Shown piece by piece: positions 37,193 to 45,135 of a stretch of 64,000 bases of DNA. Under the pieces are notes generated by a model. That model was not told the DNA's origin. It was given only the letters and a program-made list of their open reading frames with translations, and did no database searches. The stretch covers positions 1-64,000 of the forward strand of contig JAHEDG010000004.1 in assembly GCA_024641335.1 (NCBI GenBank), read 5' to 3'. Within the stretch, counting starts at the first letter, position 1. Each line of letters begins with the position of its first letter. The stretch is from Candidatus Zixiibacteriota bacterium. GTDB lineage: Bacteria > Zixibacteria > MSB-5A5 > UBA10806. The position numbers and the translations under genes are program-made.

Positions 37193-37977
37193 AACGGCCC
37201 CGAAATAAGGAAAAAGATCTTGGTCATTACAAAGTTAAAAACAAATATCGAAATAGACGACAGAACGACCGATAAAGTGGTCGAGCTGCCCACTCCTTTA
37301 GTGCCGCCGGTGGTGCTCATCCCCAGGAAGCAGCCGATGGTTCCGATCAGCCCGGCGAATACGACAGGCTTGATCAATCCCGATACCAGATCGTCCATGA
37401 GAAGAGCTTCCAGCACCGTGGTTTTATATAGCTCATAACCGACATTAAGATTGGCGGTAGCGATAAGCAATCCTCCCAATATACCCAGAACATCGGCCAC
37501 CGCCACCAGAAGCGGCATCATGATCAATAGCGCGACTATGCGGGTGAGAACCAGTTTTTTGTACGGATCGGTGGCCATAGCCCGCATGGCGTCGATTTGA
37601 TCGGTCACCTTCATCGAGCCTAATTCGGCTGTGATACCGGCTCCGACTCTGCCGGCCACGACCAAGGCTGTGAGAACCGGCCCGAGTTCCCGTACCAGTG
37701 AGAGCGCCACCACTGTGCCGATATACGATTTGGCCCCAAACCTGCTCATCTCCATACCAGTCTGAAAAGCCATGACCATACCGGTAAAAATCCCGGTCAG
37801 AGAGACGATGGATAGAGATCTGTATCCTATCTGGTAGAGCTGTTCCAGAACTTCATTGAAATAGTATGGCCCCCGCGCGGCCGCCTTAATTACTGTCCCT
37901 AAAAACATGGCGTACTTATAAAGATGTGTCAGGAATTCGCCGGCCTTCGTCTCTATCAGAATATCGTAAATCTTCAT
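37189..37977 (-). CDS. mlaE: MlaE-family ABC lipid permease
   Basis: 262 residues, with an amphipathic N terminus and about five membrane helices. Family marks: SLTGIFTGMVMAFQTG, RELGPVLTALVVAGRVGAGITAELG, the coupling helix MKVTDQIDAMRAMATDPYK, and the C-terminal TTGGTKGVGSSTT. It is the inner-membrane permease of the Mla/MCE system and the first gene of the operon. No mlaC or mlaB is adjacent. Confidence 0.95.
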   Translation of the reverse strand: MKIYDILIETKAGEFLTHLYKYAMFLGTVIKAAARGPYYFNEVLEQLYQIGYRSLSIVSLTGIFTGMVMAFQTGMEMSRFGAKSYIGTVVALSLVRELGPVLTALVVAGRVGAGITAELGSMKVTDQIDAMRAMATDPYKKLVLTRIVALLIMMPLLVAVADVLGILGGLLIATANLNVGYELYKTTVLEALLMDDLVSGLIKPVVFAGLIGTIGCFLGMSTTGGTKGVGSSTTLSVVLSSISIFVFNFVMTKIFFLISGPL

Positions 37978-38123
37978 AACTTCATCAGCCTCGGCATCTG
38001 GCCGGGGCGGTCTATATATACTATATTCTCAAGTATCGCCATACAATATTTTACTCTTGTAAAGGATATTAATCCAAAAAATAGAACCGGATTGCAATCG
38101 ATTTCGCCGATAACCGTTTGGAA

Positions 38124-38534
38124 TTACTTTTTATGGAAGTTATCCAGACTAAAGCCCCCGGAGCCGTTGCTTAAAATCATAAGAAGACCGCCGGTGATAG
38201 CGGCATTTTTCATGAAGCTGGATAATTGACTGCCGTATTTAACTGCTTCCACAGCCCAGAAGTTATGAAAGATAAGTGTCACGGGAACGATAAAGATAAC
38301 TAAAAGAGCCGCTCCGATTCTGGCTCTATAACCGGCCAGCACCGATAACGCTCCGGTAAGCTCGAATACGATGGCCATAAACAGGAAGAAACCGACCGCT
38401 ATCATGCCGTGCGATTCCATATTAGCCGCTGTTTTGGACCAATTGCCGATTTTTGAGAATCCGCTTCTAAAAAAGATCGAGCTCAACAAAAGCCGTCCGA
38501 TCAAGGCGGCAAATCTGTTGGTATTTTCCAGCAT
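38124..38534 (-). CDS. DoxX-family membrane protein
   Basis: The open frame begins earlier at 38666, but that part overlaps the CDGSH gene; I take the ATG at 38534 with AAGGA upstream. 136 residues with four membrane helices (LIGRLLLSSIFFRSGFSKI, GFFLFMAIVFELTGALSVL, RIGAALLVIFIVPVTLIFH, AITGGLLMILS) and the family Lys in GFSKIGNW. DoxX-like proteins act near thiol or sulfur redox chemistry in some species; here the role is unknown. It starts 10 bp after the CDGSH gene and is probably coupled with it. Confidence 0.88.
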   Translation of the reverse strand: MLENTNRFAALIGRLLLSSIFFRSGFSKIGNWSKTAANMESHGMIAVGFFLFMAIVFELTGALSVLAGYRARIGAALLVIFIVPVTLIFHNFWAVEAVKYGSQLSSFMKNAAITGGLLMILSNGSGGFSLDNFHKK

Positions 38535-38544
38535 AATCCGATCC

Positions 38545-38781
38545 TTATAAGGTTTTATGAGTAGCGTCGCAATACGGGGCATTGGCGGTCCGTTTGCATT
38601 GGCAGTACGAGCGCAATTTCTCCTCGACAACTTCGAACTCCAGAGGCGTAAATTCCGTCCCGACATGAGAATCGTCGCAGAACGGCTGGTTTTTCGAACG
38701 TCCGCACCTGCACCAGAGATATTTCCCGGGCTTCAATGTCAGCTTGATAGAAGCTTTGGCGGCGATATTCGGTTCGCTCAT
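38545..38781 (-). CDS. Tandem CDGSH iron-sulfur domain protein
   Basis: 78 residues with two CDGSH-type [2Fe-2S] motifs: CRCGRSKNQPFCDDSH at about 24-39 and CQCKRTANAPYCDATH at about 60-75, each with three Cys and one His. Such small proteins hold labile clusters used in electron or cluster transfer. GGGAGG precedes the ATG. Its pairing with DoxX suggests a small redox module. Confidence 0.93.
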   Translation of the reverse strand: MSEPNIAAKASIKLTLKPGKYLWCRCGRSKNQPFCDDSHVGTEFTPLEFEVVEEKLRSYCQCKRTANAPYCDATHKTL

Positions 38782-38943
38782 ACTTTTCCTCCCGATTGAT
38801 GTTCGCGGTCGCGGTTCGGACAGAATCTTTGTACCGCCCGATGACGTTCTGCTCGATCAAACTACCGTTCACAACAGTCGGTTCCTCGGATCTCGATATA
38901 TCGGATAGAATATAAAAAGAGCTTTTGATCTTTTTCAAAATTA

Positions 38944-39378
38944 CTATGAATCGGAGAGATGTTTGCCCATGCTTATATGATCTTCGATATTGTAGCCGAG
39001 TTTTTTGTAGAATTCCACTACACCGGTATTCGACGAGCGGACTTGCAGATTCAGCTTGGTACACCCTTTTTTTATCAGCTCCGATTCCACCTGTTTCATC
39101 AGGGCTTCACCAACCCCCTTTCGTCGATGTTCGGGGCTTACGGCTACATAATAGACCCATCCCCGATGACCGTCAAAACCGGCCATCGCGGTACCGATTA
39201 CGCGCGAATCAGTCTCGGCCACCAGGAACATTTCCGGCTGTATCTTCAGCTTGCGCTCGATATCCTTTTCGGGGATATTCCAAGGCGGATTATTCGGGAA
39301 TACTTCCCGCCAAAGATCGGCGACCGCTGTTTTGTCGTTGTCTTGGAAGGGACGAATCCTCATACTTTCGGAATTCAT
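38944..39378 (-). CDS. GNAT acetyltransferase (YpeA-like)
   Basis: 144 residues from the ATG at 39378 (GGGCGG upstream; GTG at 39384 and ATG at 39363 are alternatives). Motif A is VAVSPEHRRKGVGEALM (acetyl-CoA pyrophosphate loop), preceded by GWVYYV and followed by the motif B helix GVVEFYKKLGY. It resembles the YpeA class. The acceptor is unknown. It begins 21 bp after the DUF4440 lipoprotein gene and is likely cotranscribed. Confidence 0.9.
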   Translation of the reverse strand: MNSESMRIRPFQDNDKTAVADLWREVFPNNPPWNIPEKDIERKLKIQPEMFLVAETDSRVIGTAMAGFDGHRGWVYYVAVSPEHRRKGVGEALMKQVESELIKKGCTKLNLQVRSSNTGVVEFYKKLGYNIEDHISMGKHLSDS

Positions 39379-39398
39379 CGGCACACCGCCCGATACAG

Positions 39399-39878
39399 CT
39401 ATTTATCTTCCGGGGTCGGATTATCGTTGCCGATATCGACCAGAACCTTCCAGGAGCCGTCGGCCTGTTTTTTCCAGACATTCAGGTATTTCCCGTGGGC
39501 TTGCTGGTCTACGCCATCTTTATCCTTCCAGGAAAGAACGGACACTCCCCAGGTCCAGCCCATATCGCCGGAGGAGGAGACCTCTCCGTCCATCGGAGAC
39601 CAGCCCAATGTGTATTTCCCTTTGGATTTGCTCATTCCCTCGTAGATGGAATCTCGGCCGATTACCGGGTATCTGCCTTCTGGCATCTGCATGGCGTTCT
39701 GGTCTAAGTACATATTGAAGGCGTCCGCCGCGCCGACTTCGAGCGAATTCGCGGCAAAATCCCTGTCGGTCTGAAGAAGATTTTCCTTTTCGGCCGCGAT
39801 ATCGACTTTTGTCTCGCAGGAGAAAACCATAAAAGCTATGGAAGCGATAACCGCCGCGAATTTCAGTTTTATCATCAT
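39399..39878 (-). CDS. DUF4440/SnoaL-like lipoprotein
   Basis: 159 residues. A signal sequence ends in lipobox MVFSC (Cys21), followed by a helix (AEKENLLQTDRDFAANSLEV) and the cone-shaped beta fold of DUF4440/NTF2-like proteins (MQMPEGRYPVIGRDSIYEGM, GWTWGVSVLSWKDKDG, GKYLNVWKKQADGSWKVLVD). It is lipid-anchored in the envelope. Function unknown; fold members bind small ligands or act as ketosteroid-isomerase-like enzymes. Confidence 0.85.
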   Translation of the reverse strand: MMIKLKFAAVIASIAFMVFSCETKVDIAAEKENLLQTDRDFAANSLEVGAADAFNMYLDQNAMQMPEGRYPVIGRDSIYEGMSKSKGKYTLGWSPMDGEVSSSGDMGWTWGVSVLSWKDKDGVDQQAHGKYLNVWKKQADGSWKVLVDIGNDNPTPEDK

Positions 39879-40008
39879 TCCCGTCCTGATTTTGGTTTAT
39901 TATCAAATTGGCCGTTTAATCTTTCACTAAAAACCGATTGACCGCTTTGACCGCGACTTTGAATATGGGAGATAATTCGCGATCCTCGCAAGATGTTATT
40001 TATCAATA

Positions 40009-40043
40009 AAGGCGGGACAGCCTCTTCAAGAAGGCAATCCCGC
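40009..40043 (-). terminator. Terminator after the outer-membrane barrel pair
   Basis: On the minus strand GCGGGA (40043-40038) pairs with TCCCGC (40017-40012), followed by CTTTATT. Its end resembles the birA terminator (CCCGCCTTTAT). Confidence 0.55.
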
Positions 40044-40065
40044 GCCGGACTAATCGAAGGGAATT

Positions 40066-40797
40066 CTAAAAATACAAAGAGATGCCGAGTCTGACGCTCG
40101 CCGGAGAGAATACCAGGCTGTTCGTTTCCGAGCTGGATGATGATTTCTGTGGGGTATTGTTATGGATTGTGGATTTCATCCACTGATAATAAAGCGACGA
40201 TCCATATTCGGCCAGGAAGCTGATATTCTTAACCGCGAACCACTCGACCCCGGCGATGCCTGACATTCCGGCGCTTAGAGATTTATTTTCATCATTCCTC
40301 GTGCTGATCGCGCCCGTGCTCAGGGTGATTCTCTCGGATTCGTAACTCGTGCGTTGATACCGAAAATTGGGACCCGCGCCCCAGAAAAAGTGGATCGGAG
40401 ATTTTAATGAGGTGTATCTGATATACTGTATATCAAAACCGGATGACGCCCAGAAATTGCTGTTGTTTTCGCTCGTGAAGCTGGAATCGTTCGGCTGTTG
40501 ATATGTACTATGGGTGTCGTTTCCAGATGAGCTGACATATATATCGACTCCGAGTCTGATCGCGGTCTTATCGGAAATATGCTTTTTGCCTGAAAAAGCC
40601 AGTCCTTTAAAGGCCGATAGGGAAAAATTATCGGAAATTTGAAACTGCAAAGACGATGACCCGTCATAAAGCGAATTTTCACCATTAAGTGTCGGCTGAC
40701 TATCGGCCTGCGAGAAGGCAACGGAATACAGCAAGGCTGCTCCCAAAAAAGCGGCCGCCCCGGTTCTTAATAGTCCTGATTGAATGATCGATCTCAT
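40066..40797 (-). CDS. Outer-membrane beta-barrel-like protein (paralogue 1)
   Basis: I take the ATG at 40797, after GGGAGAAG, giving 243 residues with a signal peptide ending near AFSQA. The remainder is alternating-residue beta strands typical of an 8-to-10-strand barrel (LQFQISDNFSLSAFKGLAFSG, AIRLGVDIYVSS, FFWGAGPNFRYQRT, SFLAEYGSSLYYQW) and ends in VRLGISLYF, a C-terminal aromatic outer-membrane signal. It resembles the next gene in length and strand order, indicating tandem duplication. Confidence 0.75.
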   Translation of the reverse strand: MRSIIQSGLLRTGAAAFLGAALLYSVAFSQADSQPTLNGENSLYDGSSSLQFQISDNFSLSAFKGLAFSGKKHISDKTAIRLGVDIYVSSSGNDTHSTYQQPNDSSFTSENNSNFWASSGFDIQYIRYTSLKSPIHFFWGAGPNFRYQRTSYESERITLSTGAISTRNDENKSLSAGMSGIAGVEWFAVKNISFLAEYGSSLYYQWMKSTIHNNTPQKSSSSSETNSLVFSPASVRLGISLYF

Positions 40798-40835
40798 TTT
40801 CTTCTCCCTGTAAACTGGTTTAATCTTCACGCTTT

Positions 40836-41594
40836 CTATAGAATAATCGAGATTCCCAGGCTGACCGGACCCGATCTGATCATGAATGAGTTTCCGTTTG
40901 CTTTTTGAGAATATTCGCTCTCGAGATATGAAGAACTGAAGACGGTTTCATATTCCGATCGATTCCAACTATAATCGAACGAGGCCATGCATTCGGCATA
41001 AAAGCTCGCCCTGGAAAATACCCTCCATTCAACTCCGACAAAGGCGTTCGTTCCTATATTCCAAATATTCCAAAAATCTCGCCTCGATTGACTTCGCGAT
41101 ATCGTCGAGCCTATCCTGTTTTGTGAATCGGCATAGCTGTTATCCCGGAGCCTGAAACGAACAAATGGCCCGGCACCGTAAACGGCCCGGAAATCAGCAT
41201 TACCTGAACTGCGCCTTAAATAAGCCATGCTTAGGGAAAGTCGGTTAACGCTATAGTCTAGATCATAACGGGTTATTGCCGTATCCTGATAAAAGAAGAT
41301 AGAACTTTCGCCGTCGATCCAGTCCAATCTGCTTGAATATTCCAAACCAAGACGAAGCGCCGATTTTTCCGAAACATCTCGCTGAAGCGCTATGGTCGCC
41401 TCGCTAAAAGGCCTTAGGCTGAATTTCGAACCGATCCCGAATTGAATCGCCCAAGGGCCTATATCCGATTTGGCCGTCGCGGTTTCAGGAGGGTCAAGAT
41501 TGTCGGCCAATACAGGGGAAACGCCAGGAAATAACGCTATACCGGCAGACAAGACAATCAGGCTCATTCGCCTGACCAAAAATAGAAACAGCAT
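40836..41594 (-). CDS. Outer-membrane beta-barrel-like protein (paralogue 2)
   Basis: 252 residues with a signal peptide (cleavage after VLADN region). Strands such as SALRLGLEYSSRLDW, RLSLSMAYLRRSS, AVYGAGPFVRFRLRD, NAFVGVEWRVFSRASFYAECMASFDYSW parallel paralogue 1, and it ends VSLGISIIL. AAGGAGG lies before the ATG, and paralogue 1 follows after 38 bp. No ligand is apparent; the predicted eight-strand size fits a small surface barrel or channel. Confidence 0.72.
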   Translation of the reverse strand: MLFLFLVRRMSLIVLSAGIALFPGVSPVLADNLDPPETATAKSDIGPWAIQFGIGSKFSLRPFSEATIALQRDVSEKSALRLGLEYSSRLDWIDGESSIFFYQDTAITRYDLDYSVNRLSLSMAYLRRSSGNADFRAVYGAGPFVRFRLRDNSYADSQNRIGSTISRSQSRRDFWNIWNIGTNAFVGVEWRVFSRASFYAECMASFDYSWNRSEYETVFSSSYLESEYSQKANGNSFMIRSGPVSLGISIIL

Positions 41595-41927
41595 CTATCC
41601 TCCTTCGGTTTATAGTTGACTATCCAATAATGTTCGGAATTTAAGATCACTCGGTACGCCTCGAGTAAAATCCAGTCATGATATCTCTGTTATAAAGCAG
41701 GCTGCTGCCATCCGCATGAAACATTCGCGATGCCGATCGAGGTGTCGTTAATTCCGTTTAGACATAATCAACAATCATGCCGGAGCGTTGGCGAGCTCAA
41801 CTGCTTATATCCTATCAGCTTAGGATTACGCTTGAATTTACTGTCGAATCCCGGACGCACTATAATAGTTCATCGATGACCTGAAATTGTGCGGCAATGA
41901 TACCGCCTGTTATAACAAGAGACAAAT
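41595..41927. other. Intergenic region, nothing identified
   Basis: About 330 bp upstream of the barrel pair and downstream of the [4Fe-4S] gene. It should contain the promoter of the barrel genes on the minus strand and a terminator for the ferredoxin-like gene; I could not identify either with confidence. Confidence 0.4.
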
Positions 41928-43184
41928 TCACGTTGACCGCCTGATACTATCCAGGAATCTCGATCGTAAGGTATCACTCATCAGAGCTTTTTTCATCGGC
42001 GGCAGCTTCAAGAATCCGCCGACCAGCCCGCGCATAAACGTATGCCCGGCGTTTTGCGGATTATTAAAGATAAGATTTTGCAGCGAGCCTCGTTCCAGCG
42101 CGGAGAGGATTACTTTCTCGAACGTATCGGCCGGATGCAGGACCCGCTGTTCGCGTTTGATCAGCTTCATCGATTCGGTCGAGCAATCCAGGGCGCAGAC
42201 TCCACAGCCCATACATATTGAATCGTCGACAATCGGGCCGCTACCAGGCTTCATCTTTATGGCGTTTACGGGGCAGATCTCGGCGCAGTCGCCGCATTCG
42301 GCGCAGGTTTCGGTGTTGCTTCTGGCGATGAAGCTCGATGTAACGATGGCGTTGGCATAGCCGAAGCTGCTGACTCCCAAAAGGACATTGCAGCAGCACC
42401 CGCAACAAAAGCAGATGAAACCTACATTCTTTTGAACATTATCGGCGTTGAGCACCAGGCGAAGTTCTCTCGACCGGGCCAGGTTTTCCAGCATTTGGGA
42501 TTTTTCCACCTCTTCGGCGAATCCGTGGCGGATCATGTAATCGGCGGCGGAATCGAACGAGGCGCACATGCTTAACGGGGCATGGCATTGACGGTTCTCG
42601 GCGTGCAGCTTTTCGTGACGACAAGAACAGATCCCGACCGCGAACTTTTGGGTATTCTCTATAATAGCCGTGGCTTTCTCGTAATCGAGGACCTCGACAT
42701 ACTCCGACATATCTATGGTCTCTTCATGGGGTATCGTTCGAAGAGGCATCACTTTCTCACCATGACCGAGATTGGCTTTATAGAACGAATTCTTATCCTG
42801 CAGGTAATCGTGAAAAAGCCTGGCCCACTCCTTAGTATTCAATTCCCCCCGGGTTCTCATCATGGTGAATTCGAATATGCCGATGACCAGCGGCGAAACG
42901 GTGTAGCGAAACCCCTTGCCATACCAGGCGTCGATCATCAGGCCTTTGTCGCAGAGGCGGTCGAGCAGGTTCTTCAGCTTCGCCGACTCGATCCCGGTAA
43001 CCCGCTGAATATACTTGAGCGTATTGAGGCCGTAGGGCATTTTGACAATCAGATCGGCTTCGTCTTCGGTATAGAGCTCTTTCAGGATGGAGTGGAACGC
43101 GCTGTTCCACGGAGTCCGGGCGCCCAGATTGTCGATTTTTTTGCCCAGCTTCTTATATATATCCTTGCCGACCATGTGTCCCAT
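41928..43184 (-). CDS. [4Fe-4S] ferredoxin-type protein with N-terminal winged helix
   Basis: 418 residues, cytoplasmic. Residues about 30-105 look like a winged helix (EADLIVKMPYG, TLKYIQRVTGIESAKLKNLLDRLCDKGLMID). The middle has two unusual cysteine clusters: GICSCRHEK followed 12 residues on by CHAPLSMC, and FICFCCGCCCN. The C-terminal part is a classic double ferredoxin (CAECGDCAEICPVNAI and CMGCGVCALDCSTESM). Thus several iron-sulfur clusters are expected. The family occurs in anaerobes and may act in electron transfer tied to sensing. AGGTGAG precedes the ATG. No linked redox partner is visible in the window. Confidence 0.88.
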   Translation of the reverse strand: MGHMVGKDIYKKLGKKIDNLGARTPWNSAFHSILKELYTEDEADLIVKMPYGLNTLKYIQRVTGIESAKLKNLLDRLCDKGLMIDAWYGKGFRYTVSPLVIGIFEFTMMRTRGELNTKEWARLFHDYLQDKNSFYKANLGHGEKVMPLRTIPHEETIDMSEYVEVLDYEKATAIIENTQKFAVGICSCRHEKLHAENRQCHAPLSMCASFDSAADYMIRHGFAEEVEKSQMLENLARSRELRLVLNADNVQKNVGFICFCCGCCCNVLLGVSSFGYANAIVTSSFIARSNTETCAECGDCAEICPVNAIKMKPGSGPIVDDSICMGCGVCALDCSTESMKLIKREQRVLHPADTFEKVILSALERGSLQNLIFNNPQNAGHTFMRGLVGGFLKLPPMKKALMSDTLRSRFLDSIRRST

Positions 43185-43355
43185 AGCTCACCTCGCGAAC
43201 CAGAGATTATTACAGGCAATTCCGTTCATCGATACTAATTACATGATAAATATAGAGATTCGGATTTAGGTTGTCATCAGATATTATGGCCGACAGACCA
43301 CCTTAGCAGATTCTATCGATTATTTTCCGGCAAACGATTGCTGATCTCGAAAACG

Positions 43356-44792
43356 TTACCTCACCAACGCCATACGTTTGATGATGACATTATCGCCGGA
43401 GGTCAATCTATAGAAATATGAACCGCTGGAAACATCCCGGCCGCCAATATTCACTCCGTTCCAGACGAATGAGTGTTCGCCGCCTTCCAACGCGCCGTCG
43501 ATCAGACGATTCACCAGCCGTCCGCGGATATCAAATATATCCAAACGGGCATGAGCGGTTTCAGGCATATAGACTTTTATCCGAGTCGATGAATTGAACG
43601 GGTTGGGGTAAGCCTGATACAACTCGACCGTTCCCGGCCTGGGAGGCTCTCCGTCGACGGATGTCATATTGAGTATATCCTCGAGGGCGATTATAAAACC
43701 GGTCATCTCTTCCATAGTGCCGGTGGAAACCCTGATATGATGGGTCATACCCCATCCGGTTCGAACATAAAATCCTCTGGTTGCCAGGGCACCGCGCACG
43801 CCTTCAGCGTAAGAGCCGACATTAACCATAAAAAAACTGGCTTCCGAATGAATATAACTCAGATTCATCCGATCAAACTCTCCGAAGCAGTAGCTTTTGG
43901 CCTGATTGGCCAGAGCGATCGTATCGCTTCTGTGTTGTATGCTGCGCAAGGCCTCTTTAGCCGCTTCCAGCGACGAGCGGGATACCATGCAGATCATTCT
44001 ATAACCCATCATCGTATTCATGATTTCATTGTATCCGACCGCGTAACCGATACGCGCCCCCGCCAGACCGTAGACTTTGCTAAAAGTTTTGATGACTACC
44101 ACTTTCTTACCGGATCTGACCAGTTCGACAGCCGACGGATAATCGGGTGTGGAGATATAGTCGTAGTAGGCTTCGTCGATTATGGTAACTACATGGGATG
44201 GCAGATCGTCGACAAAAGCAGAGAGATCGCCCGGATCGATTACGGTAGCCGTCGGATTATTGGGATTGGTGATACAGACCGCGGTGGTATTGTTGTCTAC
44301 CCTGCCCATCATAGCGTCGAGATCGACTTTGTGGTCGCTGCCGAGGTTGGCATACCGAACTGACGAGCCGTATAATTCGGCGTCAGCCGCGAACTGGCCG
44401 TAAGACGGGCTGGGAACAACCACGTTGGAGCCCGGTCCGCATAATATCATAGCGCAAAAGCGTAATAGCTGGGTAGCCCCGGAACCACAGAGAATCCGAC
44501 CGGAGGAAACGTCATGATACGCCGATAGGCGGGCCACCAGCGAATCGGAGAACCAGTCGGAATATCGATGAGCCATCGAGGCTTCGGCCTCCATCGCTTC
44601 AATGACCGACGACGCCGGCCCCAGCGGGTTTTCATTGAAACATAACCGGCCGACATAATCGGTGATAATATCCTGCCCAGGGAATGTGTCGGCAATCGCT
44701 TTTCGGTCAAAACCGATTAATGATAAAGCCGCCGCCCCGGTAATCGTATTTATGAAGTTTCGACGGGATAGATCGTTAGAATCGTTATCCAT
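43356..44792 (-). CDS. Tat-exported HisC-like PLP aminotransferase with C-terminal sorting domain
   Basis: 478 residues. The N terminus carries a twin-arginine signal (LSRRNFINTITGAAALSLIG). Residues about 40-375 are a class I/II fold-type I aminotransferase of the histidinol-phosphate group: NENPLGPASSV, LCGSGATQLLRF, CITNPNNPTAT, IIDEAYYDY and the PLP lysine in KTFSKVYGLAGARIGY. The last 85 residues are a sorting domain (AYPNPFNSST...RMALVR). An exported PLP enzyme would have to fold with its cofactor in the cytoplasm, which explains Tat use. The substrate is unknown; being outside the cell, histidine biosynthesis is improbable. AAGGAG precedes the ATG. Confidence 0.92.
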   Translation of the reverse strand: MDNDSNDLSRRNFINTITGAAALSLIGFDRKAIADTFPGQDIITDYVGRLCFNENPLGPASSVIEAMEAEASMAHRYSDWFSDSLVARLSAYHDVSSGRILCGSGATQLLRFCAMILCGPGSNVVVPSPSYGQFAADAELYGSSVRYANLGSDHKVDLDAMMGRVDNNTTAVCITNPNNPTATVIDPGDLSAFVDDLPSHVVTIIDEAYYDYISTPDYPSAVELVRSGKKVVVIKTFSKVYGLAGARIGYAVGYNEIMNTMMGYRMICMVSRSSLEAAKEALRSIQHRSDTIALANQAKSYCFGEFDRMNLSYIHSEASFFMVNVGSYAEGVRGALATRGFYVRTGWGMTHHIRVSTGTMEEMTGFIIALEDILNMTSVDGEPPRPGTVELYQAYPNPFNSSTRIKVYMPETAHARLDIFDIRGRLVNRLIDGALEGGEHSFVWNGVNIGGRDVSSGSYFYRLTSGDNVIIKRMALVR

Positions 44793-45052
44793 AACCGACT
44801 CCTTGGAAGTTTCAGGGCCGTTTCGTAAACTACACTAGTTATAAGAAACCTATTTTTTGTATTTTGTCAAGATCCATTCGAGCTTCATCGGATAAACAGG
44901 CAGCAAAGCATACCATAAGCATTTAACATATTGGCAGTTATGCCTTTTCCCTGGAGGGAGCCGGCTATTTACCGCGGAAAAATCAATGTAATATCTGTAA
45001 AACCATCCATTTTTTGCTTTTGTTTTCGGGATTTTATCCTATTTTGATCATG

Positions 45053-45097
45053 GAGCGAATAGGTGTCAATTGTTTTATCAGATTCGCTCATTATATT
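45053..45097 (+). promoter_or_regulatory. Putative promoter with overlapping 8-bp inverted repeat
   Basis: GAGCGAAT (45053-45060) and ATTCGCTC (45082-45089) are perfect inverted repeats 21 bases apart. They flank a possible -35 TTGTTT (45070-45075) and precede TATATT (45092-45097) at 16-bp spacing, 39 bp before the C25 ATG. A dimeric repressor at this site would cover the promoter. Confidence 0.4.
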
Positions 45098-45135
45098 TAT
45101 GAATAAGTGGATTTTAGCTTAATATGGAGGAATCG

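Noticed and set aside
38555-39064. A 169-codon minus-strand frame over the CDGSH gene
   Set aside because: It overlaps the clearly recognisable CDGSH gene in another frame, has no domain and unusual composition.
41832-41866. TTGAAT...TATAAT as a plus-strand promoter
   Set aside because: The spacer is 23 bp, too long, and no plus-strand gene follows.
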